Shown: in pieces, positions 1 to 8,787 of the stretch | How positions within the stretch are numbered: position 1 is the first letter of the stretch | Layout: every line of letters starts with the position of its first letter | NCBI RefSeq assembly: GCF_030812875.1 | Contig: NZ_JAUSTN010000002.1 | Span: 1-64,000, forward strand | Source of the DNA: Peptoniphilus_B koenoeneniae | Lineage (GTDB): Bacteria > Bacillota > Clostridia > Tissierellales > Peptoniphilaceae | Reading direction: 5' to 3' | DNA: 64,000 nucleotides | Notes under the pieces: model-generated | Databases searched by the model: none | Told to the model about the DNA's origin: nothing | What the model saw: the letters and a program-made list of their open reading frames with translations, nothing else | Position numbers and translations under genes: made by a program

Positions 1-47
1 TTGTGTTTGTTTTATTCTCTTCACACTATTTATTTTTCTTGGTTCTT

Positions 48-67
48 GCTGTCTTTTTTTAGACAGC
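48..67 (-). other. Perfect hairpin at the start of a left-running transcript
   Basis: Seven-base arms GCTGTCT and AGACAGC enclose a 6-nt T/A loop. The hairpin begins about 7 nt downstream of the -10 element at 74-79, so the minus-strand RNA should start with it. No T-run follows, so it is not an obvious terminator. It may be a 5' leader or processing element of the rRNA-type transcript that leaves the window. Confidence 0.4.
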
Positions 68-73
68 TTATTT

Positions 74-102
74 AGTATACGGCAAATACTTTTTTGTGTC
101 AA
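74..102 (-). promoter_or_regulatory. Sigma-A promoter P2, reading off the left edge
   Basis: On the minus strand TTGACA (97-102) is followed after exactly 17 nt by TATACT (74-79). This is a near-consensus vegetative promoter. Nothing on the minus strand inside the window lies downstream, so it must drive a gene beyond position 1. Together with P1 it forms the tandem arrangement typical of rRNA operons. Confidence 0.75.
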
Positions 103-169
103 TACTTTTTTTTGTCTTTTTTTAGTATTTTTTTCGTATCTTTTCAGCCTTTTTTTGTGGCTGTATGTT

Positions 170-198
170 ATATTACCATGTTATTTTTCTTGTGTCAA
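170..198 (-). promoter_or_regulatory. Sigma-A promoter P1, reading off the left edge
   Basis: On the minus strand TTGACA (193-198), a 17-nt spacer and TAATAT (170-175). It lies about 95 bp upstream of P2 with the same orientation and the same consensus -35. The 1-256 stretch holds no credible protein gene; it contains only these promoters and T-rich (plus-strand) DNA. Confidence 0.7.
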
Positions 199-256
199 TT
201 GTTTATTTTCTTTTTTCTTTTTATTTTTTCTCTTTTTTTATCATTTTTTTCCTATT

Positions 257-287
257 AAAAAAGAGACTGCTTTTGCAATCTCTTTTT
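257..287 (-). terminator. Intrinsic terminator after the TPR gene
   Basis: Stem AAAAAGAGACTGC / GCAATCTCTTTTT with one G-U pair and a TTTT loop, flanked by A-runs and T-runs on both sides. It lies just past the stop codon of the minus-strand TPR gene and also insulates the left-running promoters from it. Confidence 0.75.
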
Positions 288-300
288 CTTCTTTTTTGCT

Positions 301-1392
301 TTAATTTTCAAGGCTTTCTATAAGGCTGTAAAGTTCTTGGCTTCCTTGTAAAGAGTAAGCTTTTTTTAAGTATTCTAAAGCATTTTTATCTTTTAAATTG
401 TACAAAAGCATTCCTAAGTTATAAAAAATAGTGTAAGAATCTTTTATATAAAATAGAGATTTTTTGTAAGTTTCAACGGCTTCTTCTATCTGATTTAAAT
501 TAATGTAGGTTATTGCTAAAGCATTGTGGTAATCTTCTTTTTCTTTATTTATTTTTAATGCCTCTTTATAAAATTCCAAGGCTTTTTGATTTTGACCTAA
601 GGCTCTATAGACTTGTCCTTTCAAAAAATATAGCAAGTCTTTGTTGGGATAGGTTTCTTTAACTTTTTCCAAAAACTCCAAGGCTTTTTCATTTTTCCCA
701 TAGTTTATATAGGTTATTGCAGAATCTATAAATGAATAGTCTTCAACTTGGCTTATTTCTTCTCTTATGATTTCTTTTAATTCTTCCGGTGCATTTTCAA
801 GAGCTTTTTCATAATATAAAAGACTTTTTATATAATTTTTGCTCATATTATAAATTCTTGCCAATTTATATTCTGCGTAGGGTTTTATTTTTTTTTCATC
901 TATTTTTTCATATTTGCTGATAATCAATTTTAATATTGAGCTTTTTTCTTCTTGATTCAAGTCATTAAATTTTTTGTTATAAATATCTTCAAGGCTTATA
1001 CCTGTTAGATAGTCTATTTTTTCGTCTTTAATACCAAGTTTTTCTCCACTTGATAGATAAAAAAACTTATCATAGATATCTTCGGTGTTTAAGCCCAGAT
1101 AGATTATGGGCTTTTTTAAATCCTTAAACATTTTTTTTAAGTATTCTTTATAATTTTCTGCGTATAAAAAATCTTCATTAATTCCTAAGAGATAAAAGAT
1201 TGCTTTTGATATAAGTTTTAAGTCTATGTTATTTTGAAAGCTCTTTTCTTTTACTCCCTTTTCTATGTCTTTTATAAAAAGAGGCAAAGGAATTTCTTTT
1301 TTTAAATCTAATGGCCCTATTTTTAAATCTTTTTTAATTTCAATAAAGGCTAAATTTTTTCTTCTTTCGTTTTTTATTTTCTCAAAAATCAT
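301..1392 (-). CDS. Tetratricopeptide-repeat protein
   Basis: The C-terminal half (about residues 170-363) consists of consecutive 34-residue helical repeats with TPR spacing (for example Y..ALE..P, ALGQNQKALEFYKEAL, AYSLQG), a scaffold for protein-protein contacts. The N-terminal half is a lysine-rich segment I do not recognise. There is no signal peptide or membrane segment, so it is probably cytoplasmic. The start is uncertain. A TTG at 1431 has an AGAGGAG about 15 nt upstream but would overlap the previous gene by 50 nt. The ATG at 1392 used here overlaps by 11 nt but has a weak ribosome site. It is the second gene of a two-gene operon with the membrane protein upstream, ending in the hairpin at 257-287. 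Specific function is unknown. Confidence 0.75.
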   Translation of the reverse strand: MIFEKIKNERRKNLAFIEIKKDLKIGPLDLKKEIPLPLFIKDIEKGVKEKSFQNNIDLKLISKAIFYLLGINEDFLYAENYKEYLKKMFKDLKKPIIYLGLNTEDIYDKFFYLSSGEKLGIKDEKIDYLTGISLEDIYNKKFNDLNQEEKSSILKLIISKYEKIDEKKIKPYAEYKLARIYNMSKNYIKSLLYYEKALENAPEELKEIIREEISQVEDYSFIDSAITYINYGKNEKALEFLEKVKETYPNKDLLYFLKGQVYRALGQNQKALEFYKEALKINKEKEDYHNALAITYINLNQIEEAVETYKKSLFYIKDSYTIFYNLGMLLYNLKDKNALEYLKKAYSLQGSQELYSLIESLEN

Positions 1393-2155
1393 ATCCACGA
1401 TACTTTCTCTTTCTAATTGAGGATCCTTCAATTATATTAAATAAAACTCCTCTAAAAACTGTTAGTAAACTTACTATAATTTCAAAAATTATAAATTTTA
1501 TTATATATCCCAAGTCCAGGTACTGTCCCAAATAAAAGTTGAAAGGACTTCCCAAGGTTTGAGTCATAACAAGGTCTGATAAATCCGCACTCATATCTAT
1601 CATGTCAAACAAAATATATTTCCCTAAAAATAATATTATTATCGGCGGCAGCCAAAGGAAAAAATTTTCTTTAAAAAATTTTAAGGCGCTTATAAGCCCT
1701 TCTGTATAGGATATTCCTCTTAGGTATATATATTCTGATACAGAGCTTAGTACTATGCCTAATATTGAGGATATTATAAGCTCTATTGTATAATCCAAAT
1801 TAATTATAAAAAAGGCCCAATCTATTAAGATTAGTGTAAAGTAGGTTGCATATATAAGACCACTTTTTTTTATAAAAGATTTTGTAAAATATTTGAAGTT
1901 TATTCTGTTATACATTATTAAATCTTCTAAAATTGTAAAATATGATGAAATAATTAAGGAATCAATAAGGGGGATTAAAAATCTCCATATTGTTGTTCCT
2001 ACAATGTTTGATAGTAGTGTGTCTGCCAAATAATGACATATGCCCATGATAATTGAATACATAAGGGGCATCAAAAAAATTATAGGATTTTTTTTAATTT
2101 TAGAAAAAGTTTTATTTAAGCTTATAGTATAAACTTTTATGAAATCTGTAAGCAT
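1382..2155 (-). CDS. Polytopic membrane protein of unknown function
   Basis: A 257-residue protein with about six hydrophobic segments (around residues 26-60, 65-75, 100-125, 125-140, 165-185 and 215-240) and a basic tail (SIRKRKYRGYDF). I do not recognise the family; the layout resembles small uncharacterised integral membrane proteins of clostridia. An excellent AGGAGG lies upstream of the ATG at 2155. It starts about 50 nt after the liv operon terminator and overlaps the following TPR gene, suggesting the pair is co-transcribed and may act together at the membrane. No catalytic motif is visible. Confidence 0.8.
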   Translation of the reverse strand: MLTDFIKVYTISLNKTFSKIKKNPIIFLMPLMYSIIMGICHYLADTLLSNIVGTTIWRFLIPLIDSLIISSYFTILEDLIMYNRINFKYFTKSFIKKSGLIYATYFTLILIDWAFFIINLDYTIELIISSILGIVLSSVSEYIYLRGISYTEGLISALKFFKENFFLWLPPIIILFLGKYILFDMIDMSADLSDLVMTQTLGSPFNFYLGQYLDLGYIIKFIIFEIIVSLLTVFRGVLFNIIEGSSIRKRKYRGYDF

Positions 2156-2205
2156 TTTTTCCTCCTTTCGTTTTATTATAAATTATTGGTAATTTTATTA
2201 CAATT

Positions 2206-2235
2206 AAAAAACCCATGCTTACTAACATGGGTTTT
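2206..2235 (-). terminator. Terminator of the liv operon
   Basis: Stem AAAACCCATG / CATGGGTTTT with an 8-nt loop, immediately after the livF stop codon; on the minus strand it is followed by a T-run. It ends the livKHMGF transcript. Confidence 0.85.
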
Positions 2236-2240
2236 GATTT

Positions 2241-2954
2241 TTACGCTCCTAAGTATGCTTTTTTTACTATTGGATCTGACATTAATTCTTTGCTTTGTCC
2301 TTCTTTAATTATTTTCCCTGTTTCCAGGACATAAGACCTGTTTGAAATTTTCAGTGCCAGGTTTGCATTTTGTTCTACTAAAAGTATGGTTGTTCCTTCC
2401 TTGTGAAGAAATTCTATTACTTCAAATATTTTTTCTACAAAAAGAGGCGATAATCCCATTGAGGGTTCATCTAATAAAAGGAGCTTTGGTCTGCTCATTA
2501 GGGCTCTTCCCATGGCAAGCATTTGTTGTTCTCCTCCTGACAGTGTCCCTGCCATTTGATCTTTTCTTTCTTCAAGAATTGGAAATTTCTCATAAATGGC
2601 ATTTATATCTCTGTTTAAATTTTCCGGTCCATCTTTTATTGTAAAGGCTCCTAGTTTCAAGTTATCCAAGACGCTTAAGCCCGTAAAAATTCTTCTTCCT
2701 TCTGGTACCTGAGCTATGCCCATTTCAGTTATTTTATGGGATTTTGTTTTTGTTATATTTTCTCCCAAAAAAGAAATTTTGCCACTTTTAATTGGAACTA
2801 AACCTGATATGCTTTGTAGGGTTGAAGTTTTGCCTGCACCGTTTGCTCCTATTAAGCATACTATCTCTCCCTCATTTACATCTAATGATATTCCCTTAAT
2901 GGCATGAATATTGCCGTAAAATATATTCAAATCTTTTATTTCAAGCATTGTCAT
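2241..2954 (-). CDS. livF: Branched-chain amino acid ABC transporter ATP-binding protein LivF
   Basis: One of the two ATPases of the LivKHMGF importer for leucine, isoleucine, valine and related amino acids; it sits on the inner membrane face with LivG and the LivHM channel. Walker A GANGAGKT is at residues 36-43, the ABC signature LSGGEQQ near 138, and Walker B LLLLDEP near 160. Its 237 residues match the family length. AGGAG lies 7 nt upstream of the ATG at 2954, which overlaps the livG stop as ATGA. It is the last gene of the five-gene operon and is followed by the 2206-2235 terminator. Confidence 0.95.
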   Translation of the reverse strand: MTMLEIKDLNIFYGNIHAIKGISLDVNEGEIVCLIGANGAGKTSTLQSISGLVPIKSGKISFLGENITKTKSHKITEMGIAQVPEGRRIFTGLSVLDNLKLGAFTIKDGPENLNRDINAIYEKFPILEERKDQMAGTLSGGEQQMLAMGRALMSRPKLLLLDEPSMGLSPLFVEKIFEVIEFLHKEGTTILLVEQNANLALKISNRSYVLETGKIIKEGQSKELMSDPIVKKAYLGA

Positions 2955-3751
2955 TCTGCATCTCCTGTTCCAAGATATGCCTTTATAACTTCTTTATTAT
3001 TAATAACTTCTTTTGGATTGCCTTGGGCAAGAATGCTTCCATAGTTTAAAACCATGAGTCTTTCACAAATTCCAAGCACCAGATTCATGTCGTGTTCTAT
3101 TAATAATATGGTTATGTTAAATTTATCTCTTATTAATTTTATTGTTTCCATGAGTTCTTCCGTTTCGCTGGGATTCATCCCAGCTGCTGGTTCGTCAAGT
3201 AAAAGCAGTTTTGGATTCGTAGCCATAGCTCTTGCTATCTCAAGTTTTCTTTGTTGTCCATAGGGAAGAGCATTTGCTGAAAAGTTTGCATATTTATCAA
3301 GATTAAATATTTTTAAAAATTCCAACGCCTTTGTATTTATCTTATATTCTTCGTCCCAATAGGCCTTAGTTCTAAACATTCCTGCTCCTATACCGTAGCG
3401 CATATCTTTATTTGAAGCTATTCTTACATTGTCAAGAACTGAAAGATATCCGAAAAGTCTTATGTTTTGAAATGTTCTCGCAATTCCCATTTTTACAAGT
3501 TTGTGTGGTGCTATTCCATTGATTTTTTCCATGGATTCACTTCCTGCCACTCCCTTTTGATATAGGAGAATTTGGCCTTCAGTTGGTGCATATACTCCTG
3601 TTATTAAATTAAAAACTGTAGTTTTTCCAGCACCATTTGGCCCTATAAGTCCTAAAAGTTCTCCCTGATTTATTGTTACATTAAAGTCGGAAACTGCCTT
3701 TAGACCTCCAAAAGTTATTCCTACATTTTCACACTTTAGAATTTCTGTCAT
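2951..3751 (-). CDS. livG: Branched-chain amino acid ABC transporter ATP-binding protein LivG
   Basis: Second ATPase of the Liv importer. Walker A GPNGAGKT (residues 37-44), signature-type LPYGQQRKLEIARA (near 160) and Walker B LLLLDEPAAGMNP are all present; LivG-type proteins carry YGQQR instead of the classical SGGQ. I place the start at the ATG at 3751 because AAGGAAGG lies 8 nt upstream; the in-frame GTG at 3760 falls inside that ribosome site. The gene still overlaps the end of livM by 23 nt and ends in an ATGA overlap with livF, so translation is probably coupled. Confidence 0.94.
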   Translation of the reverse strand: MTEILKCENVGITFGGLKAVSDFNVTINQGELLGLIGPNGAGKTTVFNLITGVYAPTEGQILLYQKGVAGSESMEKINGIAPHKLVKMGIARTFQNIRLFGYLSVLDNVRIASNKDMRYGIGAGMFRTKAYWDEEYKINTKALEFLKIFNLDKYANFSANALPYGQQRKLEIARAMATNPKLLLLDEPAAGMNPSETEELMETIKLIRDKFNITILLIEHDMNLVLGICERLMVLNYGSILAQGNPKEVINNKEVIKAYLGTGDAE

Positions 3752-4718
3752 CTTCAGCACCTTCCTTTCTATGAACTATAGATTTTACGAGACCTGTTAA
3801 TGAAAATTCTTTTCTGCCCAAGAGACCTTCTTGCCTGAATATCATCATTAATATTAAAAGTAAAGAATAGGCTATCATTCTATAATCGGATACACTTCTT
3901 AAAAATTCCGGTATTATTGTCAGTACAAAGGCTGAAAAAACTGCCCCTGTAAAAGAACCCATTCCGCCAAGGACTACCATTACAAGAATGTCAAAGCTTT
4001 TGTTATAATCAAAGACTTTTGCTCCTATTACTCCTATGTTACTTGCATACATGGCTCCGGCAATTCCTGCAAAGAAGGCTGATACTGCAAAAGCAAAAGT
4101 TTTGTAATATGTTACGTTTATTCCGCTGCTCTCAGCTGCTATTTCATCTTCCCGAATGGCAAGGACAGCTCTCCCGTGCCTTGATGTCATAATAGAAAAC
4201 ATAAGTGCTACACAAATACACATTAAAAAATAAATAATAGCTAAATTTTGCATTTTTGGTATTCCGGATAAGCCTTGTGCTCCTCCTAAAAATTCTGCAT
4301 TTTCTATTAAAACTCTTATAATTTCTCCAAAGGCAAGGGTTACTATGGCAAGATAATCCCCTTTTAGTCTTAGTGCCGGTATTCCAATTAAAATACCTAT
4401 TAAGCAGGCAAGGATTCCTCCTAATAAAAGAGAAATTAAATATCCGGCTATTCCATGCAAAATTCCTGATTTTAAAAACATTGCGGCTGTATAGGCCCCT
4501 ATTGACATAAATCCAGCATGCCCTAAAGTTATTTGTCCTAAGTTACCAACAGTTATATTTAATGACACTGCCAAAATAATGTTTATACAGACAAGTCTTA
4601 AAACTGTAAATGAATATTTATTAAGTATTCCTATTTTTGAAAGACCAAGTATAAGTCCATAAAAAATTACAAGTAAAATTATTGTTAAAACATAAATACC
4701 TTTTTTTTGTCTTGTCAT
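3729..4718 (-). CDS. livM: Branched-chain amino acid ABC transporter permease LivM
   Basis: One half of the membrane channel of the Liv importer. The 329-residue protein has about eight to nine hydrophobic segments and the LivM hallmark stretches GNLGQITLGHAGFMSIGAYT (near 58-77) and the late ILVMVVLGGMGSFTGAV, typical of this permease family. Its start codon overlaps the livH stop (TAATG), with GGAG upstream. Substrate specificity (branched-chain versus other amino acids or urea-like compounds) cannot be told from the permease alone. Confidence 0.93.
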   Translation of the reverse strand: MTRQKKGIYVLTIILLVIFYGLILGLSKIGILNKYSFTVLRLVCINIILAVSLNITVGNLGQITLGHAGFMSIGAYTAAMFLKSGILHGIAGYLISLLLGGILACLIGILIGIPALRLKGDYLAIVTLAFGEIIRVLIENAEFLGGAQGLSGIPKMQNLAIIYFLMCICVALMFSIMTSRHGRAVLAIREDEIAAESSGINVTYYKTFAFAVSAFFAGIAGAMYASNIGVIGAKVFDYNKSFDILVMVVLGGMGSFTGAVFSAFVLTIIPEFLRSVSDYRMIAYSLLLILMMIFRQEGLLGRKEFSLTGLVKSIVHRKEGAEDDRNSKV

Positions 4719-5602
4719 TATACTTTCTCCTTAATATTTTTTCCAAGTAAACCCGTCGGTTTGAAAATTAAAACAAGTATAAGCATGCTGTAGACAATTG
4801 CATCAGCAAGACTTGAAGATATATAAGCTTTTGTTAGGGTTTCAACAATTCCCAGTAAAAATCCACCAAGAACTGCTCCCGGAATAAGACCTATTCCTCC
4901 TACAACTGCAGCTGTAAATGCTTTTATACCTAAAGCTGAGCCCATTAAAGGTTGCGCTTGAGGATAAGCTGCAAGGTATAAAAGAGATGCTATGCCAGCA
5001 AGAAATGATCCTATAGCAAAAGTCATAGTAAGAGTATTGTCTACATTTATTCCTACAAGAGCTGCCGCTCCATAGTCTTCAGATGTTGCAACCATAGCCT
5101 TGCCATATTTTGTTTTTTTCATAAAAAATTGCAAAAGAACAGTTAATATTACAGTTGAAATAATTGTAATAATTACTGAACTTGATATTTGGGAATTTCC
5201 CACTTCAATTTTTCCATTGAATATAGGCGGAAGAGATACGGCATTAGCTCCGATAAACTTCATTACTAAATTTTGAAGTAAAAGAGAAACTCCTATTGCA
5301 GTTATAAGGTTTGAAATTTTTGGGCTATTTCGTAAAGGTTTATAGGCAAGCCTTTCTATTAAAACTCCTACTATTGTACATACTATTGCCGATGGAATAA
5401 CTGCTATATAAAATGGCAAACCTCTTTCTTGCAACACAAGTCCTATTGTATATGAAACTGTATAAGCCCCTACCATTATTACTTCCCCATGGGCAAAGTT
5501 TATAAGTAAAGCTATACCGTAAACCATTGTGTATCCAAGAGCTACTAAAGAATATACCGATCCTATTTGCAGTCCGTTTAATATTTGTAATAAAAAATCC
5601 AT
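4718..5602 (-). CDS. livH: Branched-chain amino acid ABC transporter permease LivH
   Basis: The other half of the Liv channel; 294 residues with about eight transmembrane segments. Family landmarks: LQIGSVYSLVALGYTMVYG near the N-terminus, the INFAHGE segment around residues 34-40 and AAVVGGIGLIPGAVLGG near 230. AAGGAGG is well spaced from the ATG at 5602. A strong hairpin (5618-5647) separates it from the binding-protein gene, consistent with less permease than binding protein being made. Confidence 0.94.
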   Translation of the reverse strand: MDFLLQILNGLQIGSVYSLVALGYTMVYGIALLINFAHGEVIMVGAYTVSYTIGLVLQERGLPFYIAVIPSAIVCTIVGVLIERLAYKPLRNSPKISNLITAIGVSLLLQNLVMKFIGANAVSLPPIFNGKIEVGNSQISSSVIITIISTVILTVLLQFFMKKTKYGKAMVATSEDYGAAALVGINVDNTLTMTFAIGSFLAGIASLLYLAAYPQAQPLMGSALGIKAFTAAVVGGIGLIPGAVLGGFLLGIVETLTKAYISSSLADAIVYSMLILVLIFKPTGLLGKNIKEKV

Positions 5603-5617
5603 TTATCCTCCTTAAAA

Positions 5618-5647
5618 AATAATGACGGTTAAAAAACCGCCATTATT
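5618..5647 (-). terminator. Intercistronic hairpin (attenuator) between livK and livH
   Basis: Arms AATAATGACGGTT and AACCGCCATTATT, 13 bp with one mismatch, directly after the binding-protein stop codon and followed on the minus strand by a T-rich tract before the livH ribosome site. Such partial terminators or 3' stabilisers usually raise binding-protein mRNA relative to the permease mRNA. Confidence 0.7.
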
Positions 5648-5657
5648 ATAATTTGTC

Positions 5658-6827
5658 TTATGGTTCAACTGTTGAATCGTAAGCATATTTTCCATCAGTG
5701 ATTTTTATAATTGCCGCTGATTTTATAGGATTGTTATTTTCTCCAAATTTGATGTTTCCTGTAACTCCTTCTATACTTACAGATTTGAGAGCTTCAACAA
5801 TATCTGCATATTCCATTGATTTTGCTTTTTCAAAAGCTTCTTTGTATAGATAAACTGCGTCATATCCTAAAGCTGAAAAACTCGATGGATCTTGGTTGTA
5901 TTTTTCTTTGTAAGTTTTTACAAAATTTTGTACTTTTTCAGATTTGTCGTCAATTGAATAGTGATTTGTAAAATATACTCCTTCAATATCGGATTCGCTT
6001 CCTTTGGCAACTACATTTAAGACTCCGTCCCATCCGTCGCTTCCAATTATTGTTGATTTTAAACCTATACTTTTTGCTTGTGATGCAATTAAAACATCAT
6101 TTTCATAATAGTCAGGAATTAAAAGTACATCTGGATTTTTTGAGCTTATATTTGTAAGTTGTGCTTTAAAATCTTTATCTTGAGCTCCATAGCTTTCTTC
6201 AGCTACAATTTCCAAACCAAGGCTTTTTGCTTGTTCTTTAAAGGCTTCTGCAACACCCTTTGAATAATCGTCAGATGAGTTGTTTAAAATTGCAACTGAT
6301 TTTGCTTTTAATTTTTGTCCTGCAAAATTTGCAAGAATTTTTCCTTGTAAGGGGTCTGTAAAGCAAACTCTAAAAACATTATCTTTATTTTCAGTTATTG
6401 AAGTCATTGTACCTGTCGGTGTTAAAATTGGTATTCCGTCAGATGCTGAGTTTTCAGCAACTGCAAGAGCAGGTTTTGATGTTATAGGCCCTAAAATTGC
6501 ATTAGCTCCTTCTTCTACAAATTTACTATAAAGAGTAACTGATTCAGTTGCATCTCCTCTGTCATCTTCAGACTTGTAATCAATTTGTTTTCCTCCAACT
6601 CCACCATTTGAATTGATTTCATCAACTGCAAGCTGAATTCCTTGTTCTGTAGAAGTACCATATACTGCAACAGATCCGGTTTTTGAAATGATACCTCTAA
6701 TAATAATGCTGTCTGTTTCTCCCTTTGATGCGGTATCTCCCCCAGATTTATTAGACTGTGAAGAACTTGAACCGCATGCTGTTAGTAAGGTCATTAATAC
6801 TAATAAAATAGCAAGCTTCTTCTTCAT
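5658..6827 (-). CDS. livK: Branched-chain amino acid ABC transporter substrate-binding lipoprotein
   Basis: Extracellular receptor of the Liv system, a periplasmic-binding-protein-like type I fold. The N-terminus MKKKLAILLVLMTLLTACGS is a lipoprotein signal with lipobox LTAC, then a Ser-rich linker; the mature part carries LivJ/LivK features such as GIISKTGSVAVYGTSTEQG and GYDAVYLYKEAFEKA near the end. I chose the ATG at 6827 because GGAGG overlaps the in-frame TTG at 6839. It is the first gene of the operon. Upstream (6855-6900) there is a TATACT-like -10 without a good -35 and a TTAAAGCG/TTTAAGCG direct repeat at about 6892-6906 that could be a regulator site. Ligand is inferred from the operon. 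Confidence 0.92.
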   Translation of the reverse strand: MKKKLAILLVLMTLLTACGSSSSQSNKSGGDTASKGETDSIIIRGIISKTGSVAVYGTSTEQGIQLAVDEINSNGGVGGKQIDYKSEDDRGDATESVTLYSKFVEEGANAILGPITSKPALAVAENSASDGIPILTPTGTMTSITENKDNVFRVCFTDPLQGKILANFAGQKLKAKSVAILNNSSDDYSKGVAEAFKEQAKSLGLEIVAEESYGAQDKDFKAQLTNISSKNPDVLLIPDYYENDVLIASQAKSIGLKSTIIGSDGWDGVLNVVAKGSESDIEGVYFTNHYSIDDKSEKVQNFVKTYKEKYNQDPSSFSALGYDAVYLYKEAFEKAKSMEYADIVEALKSVSIEGVTGNIKFGENNNPIKSAAIIKITDGKYAYDSTVEP

Positions 6828-7044
6828 TTTTTCCTCCAATTTTTAAATTTTCATTAGTATATCACCAAAAATACTTAAATACCATACCTAATTAAAGCGT
6901 TTAAGCGATTTTATCTATGCTAACCTTTGCATTTATTTATTAAAAATCATTTTAAATATTGATTCCATCACATTTACCCCTATAATTCACTAAAGTAATT
7001 TTATGAAATTGTTTTATCACATTTTTTTGTAAAAATTTTTTCAT
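6828..7044. other. Intergenic region between livK and argS
   Basis: AT-rich, non-coding on both strands. It contains a candidate -10 for livK (minus-strand TATACT at 6856-6861), the direct repeat near 6892-6906 and two copies of ATCACATTT (about 6968 and 7017). No RNA gene or riboswitch fold was recognised. Confidence 0.5.
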
Positions 7045-7070
7045 AAAAAAAAGAGCCTAAGCTCTTTTTT
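7045..7070 (-). terminator. Terminator after argS
   Basis: AAAAAAGAGC / GCTCTTTTTT stem with a CTAA loop overlapping the argS stop codon; ends the long pheS-to-argS operon. Confidence 0.85.
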
Positions 7071-8779
7071 TACATTTTATCAGGTGATTTAATTCCAAGT
7101 AGATTTAAACCTTCTTTTAATACTGTTTTTACTCCGTAGCATAAGAAAAGTCTTGCATTTTTTAATTCTTCATCTTCAATTAAAATTTGTGTGTTCGTAT
7201 AATATTTGTTAAAAGTTTTTGCAAGTTCAATTAAATATCTTGATACAATATAAGGTTCATATTTATCATGAGCATCTATTACGGCCTTTGTAAAATTATA
7301 AAGTATTCTTATAAGATTAATTTCCTCATCACTTTCTATAAGAAAAACATCAATTTTTTTATTAATGTCAAACTGTCCCTTTTCTAAAAGTGAAGCAATT
7401 CTTGCGTGGGTGTATTGAACATAAGGACCTGTTTCTCCTTCAAAGGAAAGAGATTTGTCCCAATTGAATACATAGTCTTTAATTCTTTGATTAAATAGCT
7501 CTTGAAATTTTACCGCTCCTATTCCCACTATATGGGCAAGTTCTCTTTTGTTTTCTATTGCTTGTCCCTTTAGTTTTTCTCTGTCCTCTAAAATTGATTC
7601 AACTTTATCTACAGCTTTATTCAAAAGGTCTTCAAGATAGACAACTTTTCCCTTCCTTGTAGAAAGAGTCCCATCTTCAAGAGAAACCATACCGAATGGA
7701 ATATGGATACAATCTTTAGCCCAATCATAACCCATTTTTTGTAAAATTGCTCTTAATTGATTAAAGTGAAGATTTTGTTGAGAGCCTACTACATATAAAT
7801 TTTTATAAAATTTGTAGGTGTCTTTTCTGTATTTTGCCGCAGCTAAATCTCTTGTTAAGTAGATGGTAGTTCCGTCGCTTTTAATAATTATTGATGGCGG
7901 AAGACCTTCCTTTTCCAAATTTACTATTTTTGCTCCTTGAGAATCTTCAAGAAGATTTTTTTCTTTAAGTTCTTCAACTATTGCGGGCATTTTGTCAGTA
8001 TAAAAACTTTCGCCATTATAAGAATCGAATTCAATGTCAAGCATCTTATAAACCCTGCTGAACTCTTTAAGAGAAACTTCTCTAAACCATTCCCAAATTT
8101 CCATTGCCTCTTGGTCATTTTCTTCCAAAAGTTTAAAATATTTTCTGCTTTCATTTCTCAAATCTTCATTTTCTTCAGCTTCCGCATTTATTCTTACATA
8201 AAGTTTTAAAAGCTCTGGAATTGGATTCTTTTCAATTTTTTCTTTATCTCCCCAATGTTTGTAAGCACAAATAAGCATTCCGAATTGAGTTCCGTAATCT
8301 CCTAAATGATTTAAAGCTATCGTGTTATAACCTAAAAATTTATAGATTCTTTTAATTGAATCACCTATTACAGTTGATCTTATGTGTCCTATATGAAATG
8401 GCTTTGCTATGTTTGGTGAAGAATATTCTATTAAAACATTCTTTCCATTTCCCATAGTTGATTTCCCAAAATCTTCTTTTTTTTCTGCAATTTCATTTAA
8501 GACTGTTGATATTAATTTTTCTTTGTTAATAAAAAAGTTAATATATGGTCCCTTAGTTTCAATCTTTTCAAAATTGTCATCTTTAATTTCTTTTGCTAAG
8601 TCCTGAGCAATTATAGCCGGATTTTTTCTATAAACTTTAGCTAAGCTGAATACTGGAAAAGCGAAATCTCCCAAATCATAACTTGGGGGTATTTCTATTA
8701 AAAGTTCAATTTCTTTAGCGGATAAATCCGGAATTTTTTCTTCTAAAATTTCAATAATTTTCTTTTTAAAATCTATCAT
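7070..8779 (-). CDS. argS: Arginyl-tRNA synthetase
   Basis: Charges tRNA-Arg with arginine in the cytoplasm (class I synthetase). The HIGH signature lies in AKPFHIGHIRST (HIGH at residues 129-132), and the KMSKS equivalent is LSTRKGK near residue 365, the form usual for ArgRS. An N-terminal Add-1 domain and a C-terminal DALR anticodon-binding domain (GPYVQYTHARI onwards) are recognisable. The ATG at 8779 is preferred over the GTG at 8791 because GAGGAAATTT provides the ribosome site between them. It follows mutS2 directly and is the last gene of the operon. Confidence 0.96.
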   Translation of the reverse strand: MIDFKKKIIEILEEKIPDLSAKEIELLIEIPPSYDLGDFAFPVFSLAKVYRKNPAIIAQDLAKEIKDDNFEKIETKGPYINFFINKEKLISTVLNEIAEKKEDFGKSTMGNGKNVLIEYSSPNIAKPFHIGHIRSTVIGDSIKRIYKFLGYNTIALNHLGDYGTQFGMLICAYKHWGDKEKIEKNPIPELLKLYVRINAEAEENEDLRNESRKYFKLLEENDQEAMEIWEWFREVSLKEFSRVYKMLDIEFDSYNGESFYTDKMPAIVEELKEKNLLEDSQGAKIVNLEKEGLPPSIIIKSDGTTIYLTRDLAAAKYRKDTYKFYKNLYVVGSQQNLHFNQLRAILQKMGYDWAKDCIHIPFGMVSLEDGTLSTRKGKVVYLEDLLNKAVDKVESILEDREKLKGQAIENKRELAHIVGIGAVKFQELFNQRIKDYVFNWDKSLSFEGETGPYVQYTHARIASLLEKGQFDINKKIDVFLIESDEEINLIRILYNFTKAVIDAHDKYEPYIVSRYLIELAKTFNKYYTNTQILIEDEELKNARLFLCYGVKTVLKEGLNLLGIKSPDKM

Positions 8780-8787
8780 AAATTTCC

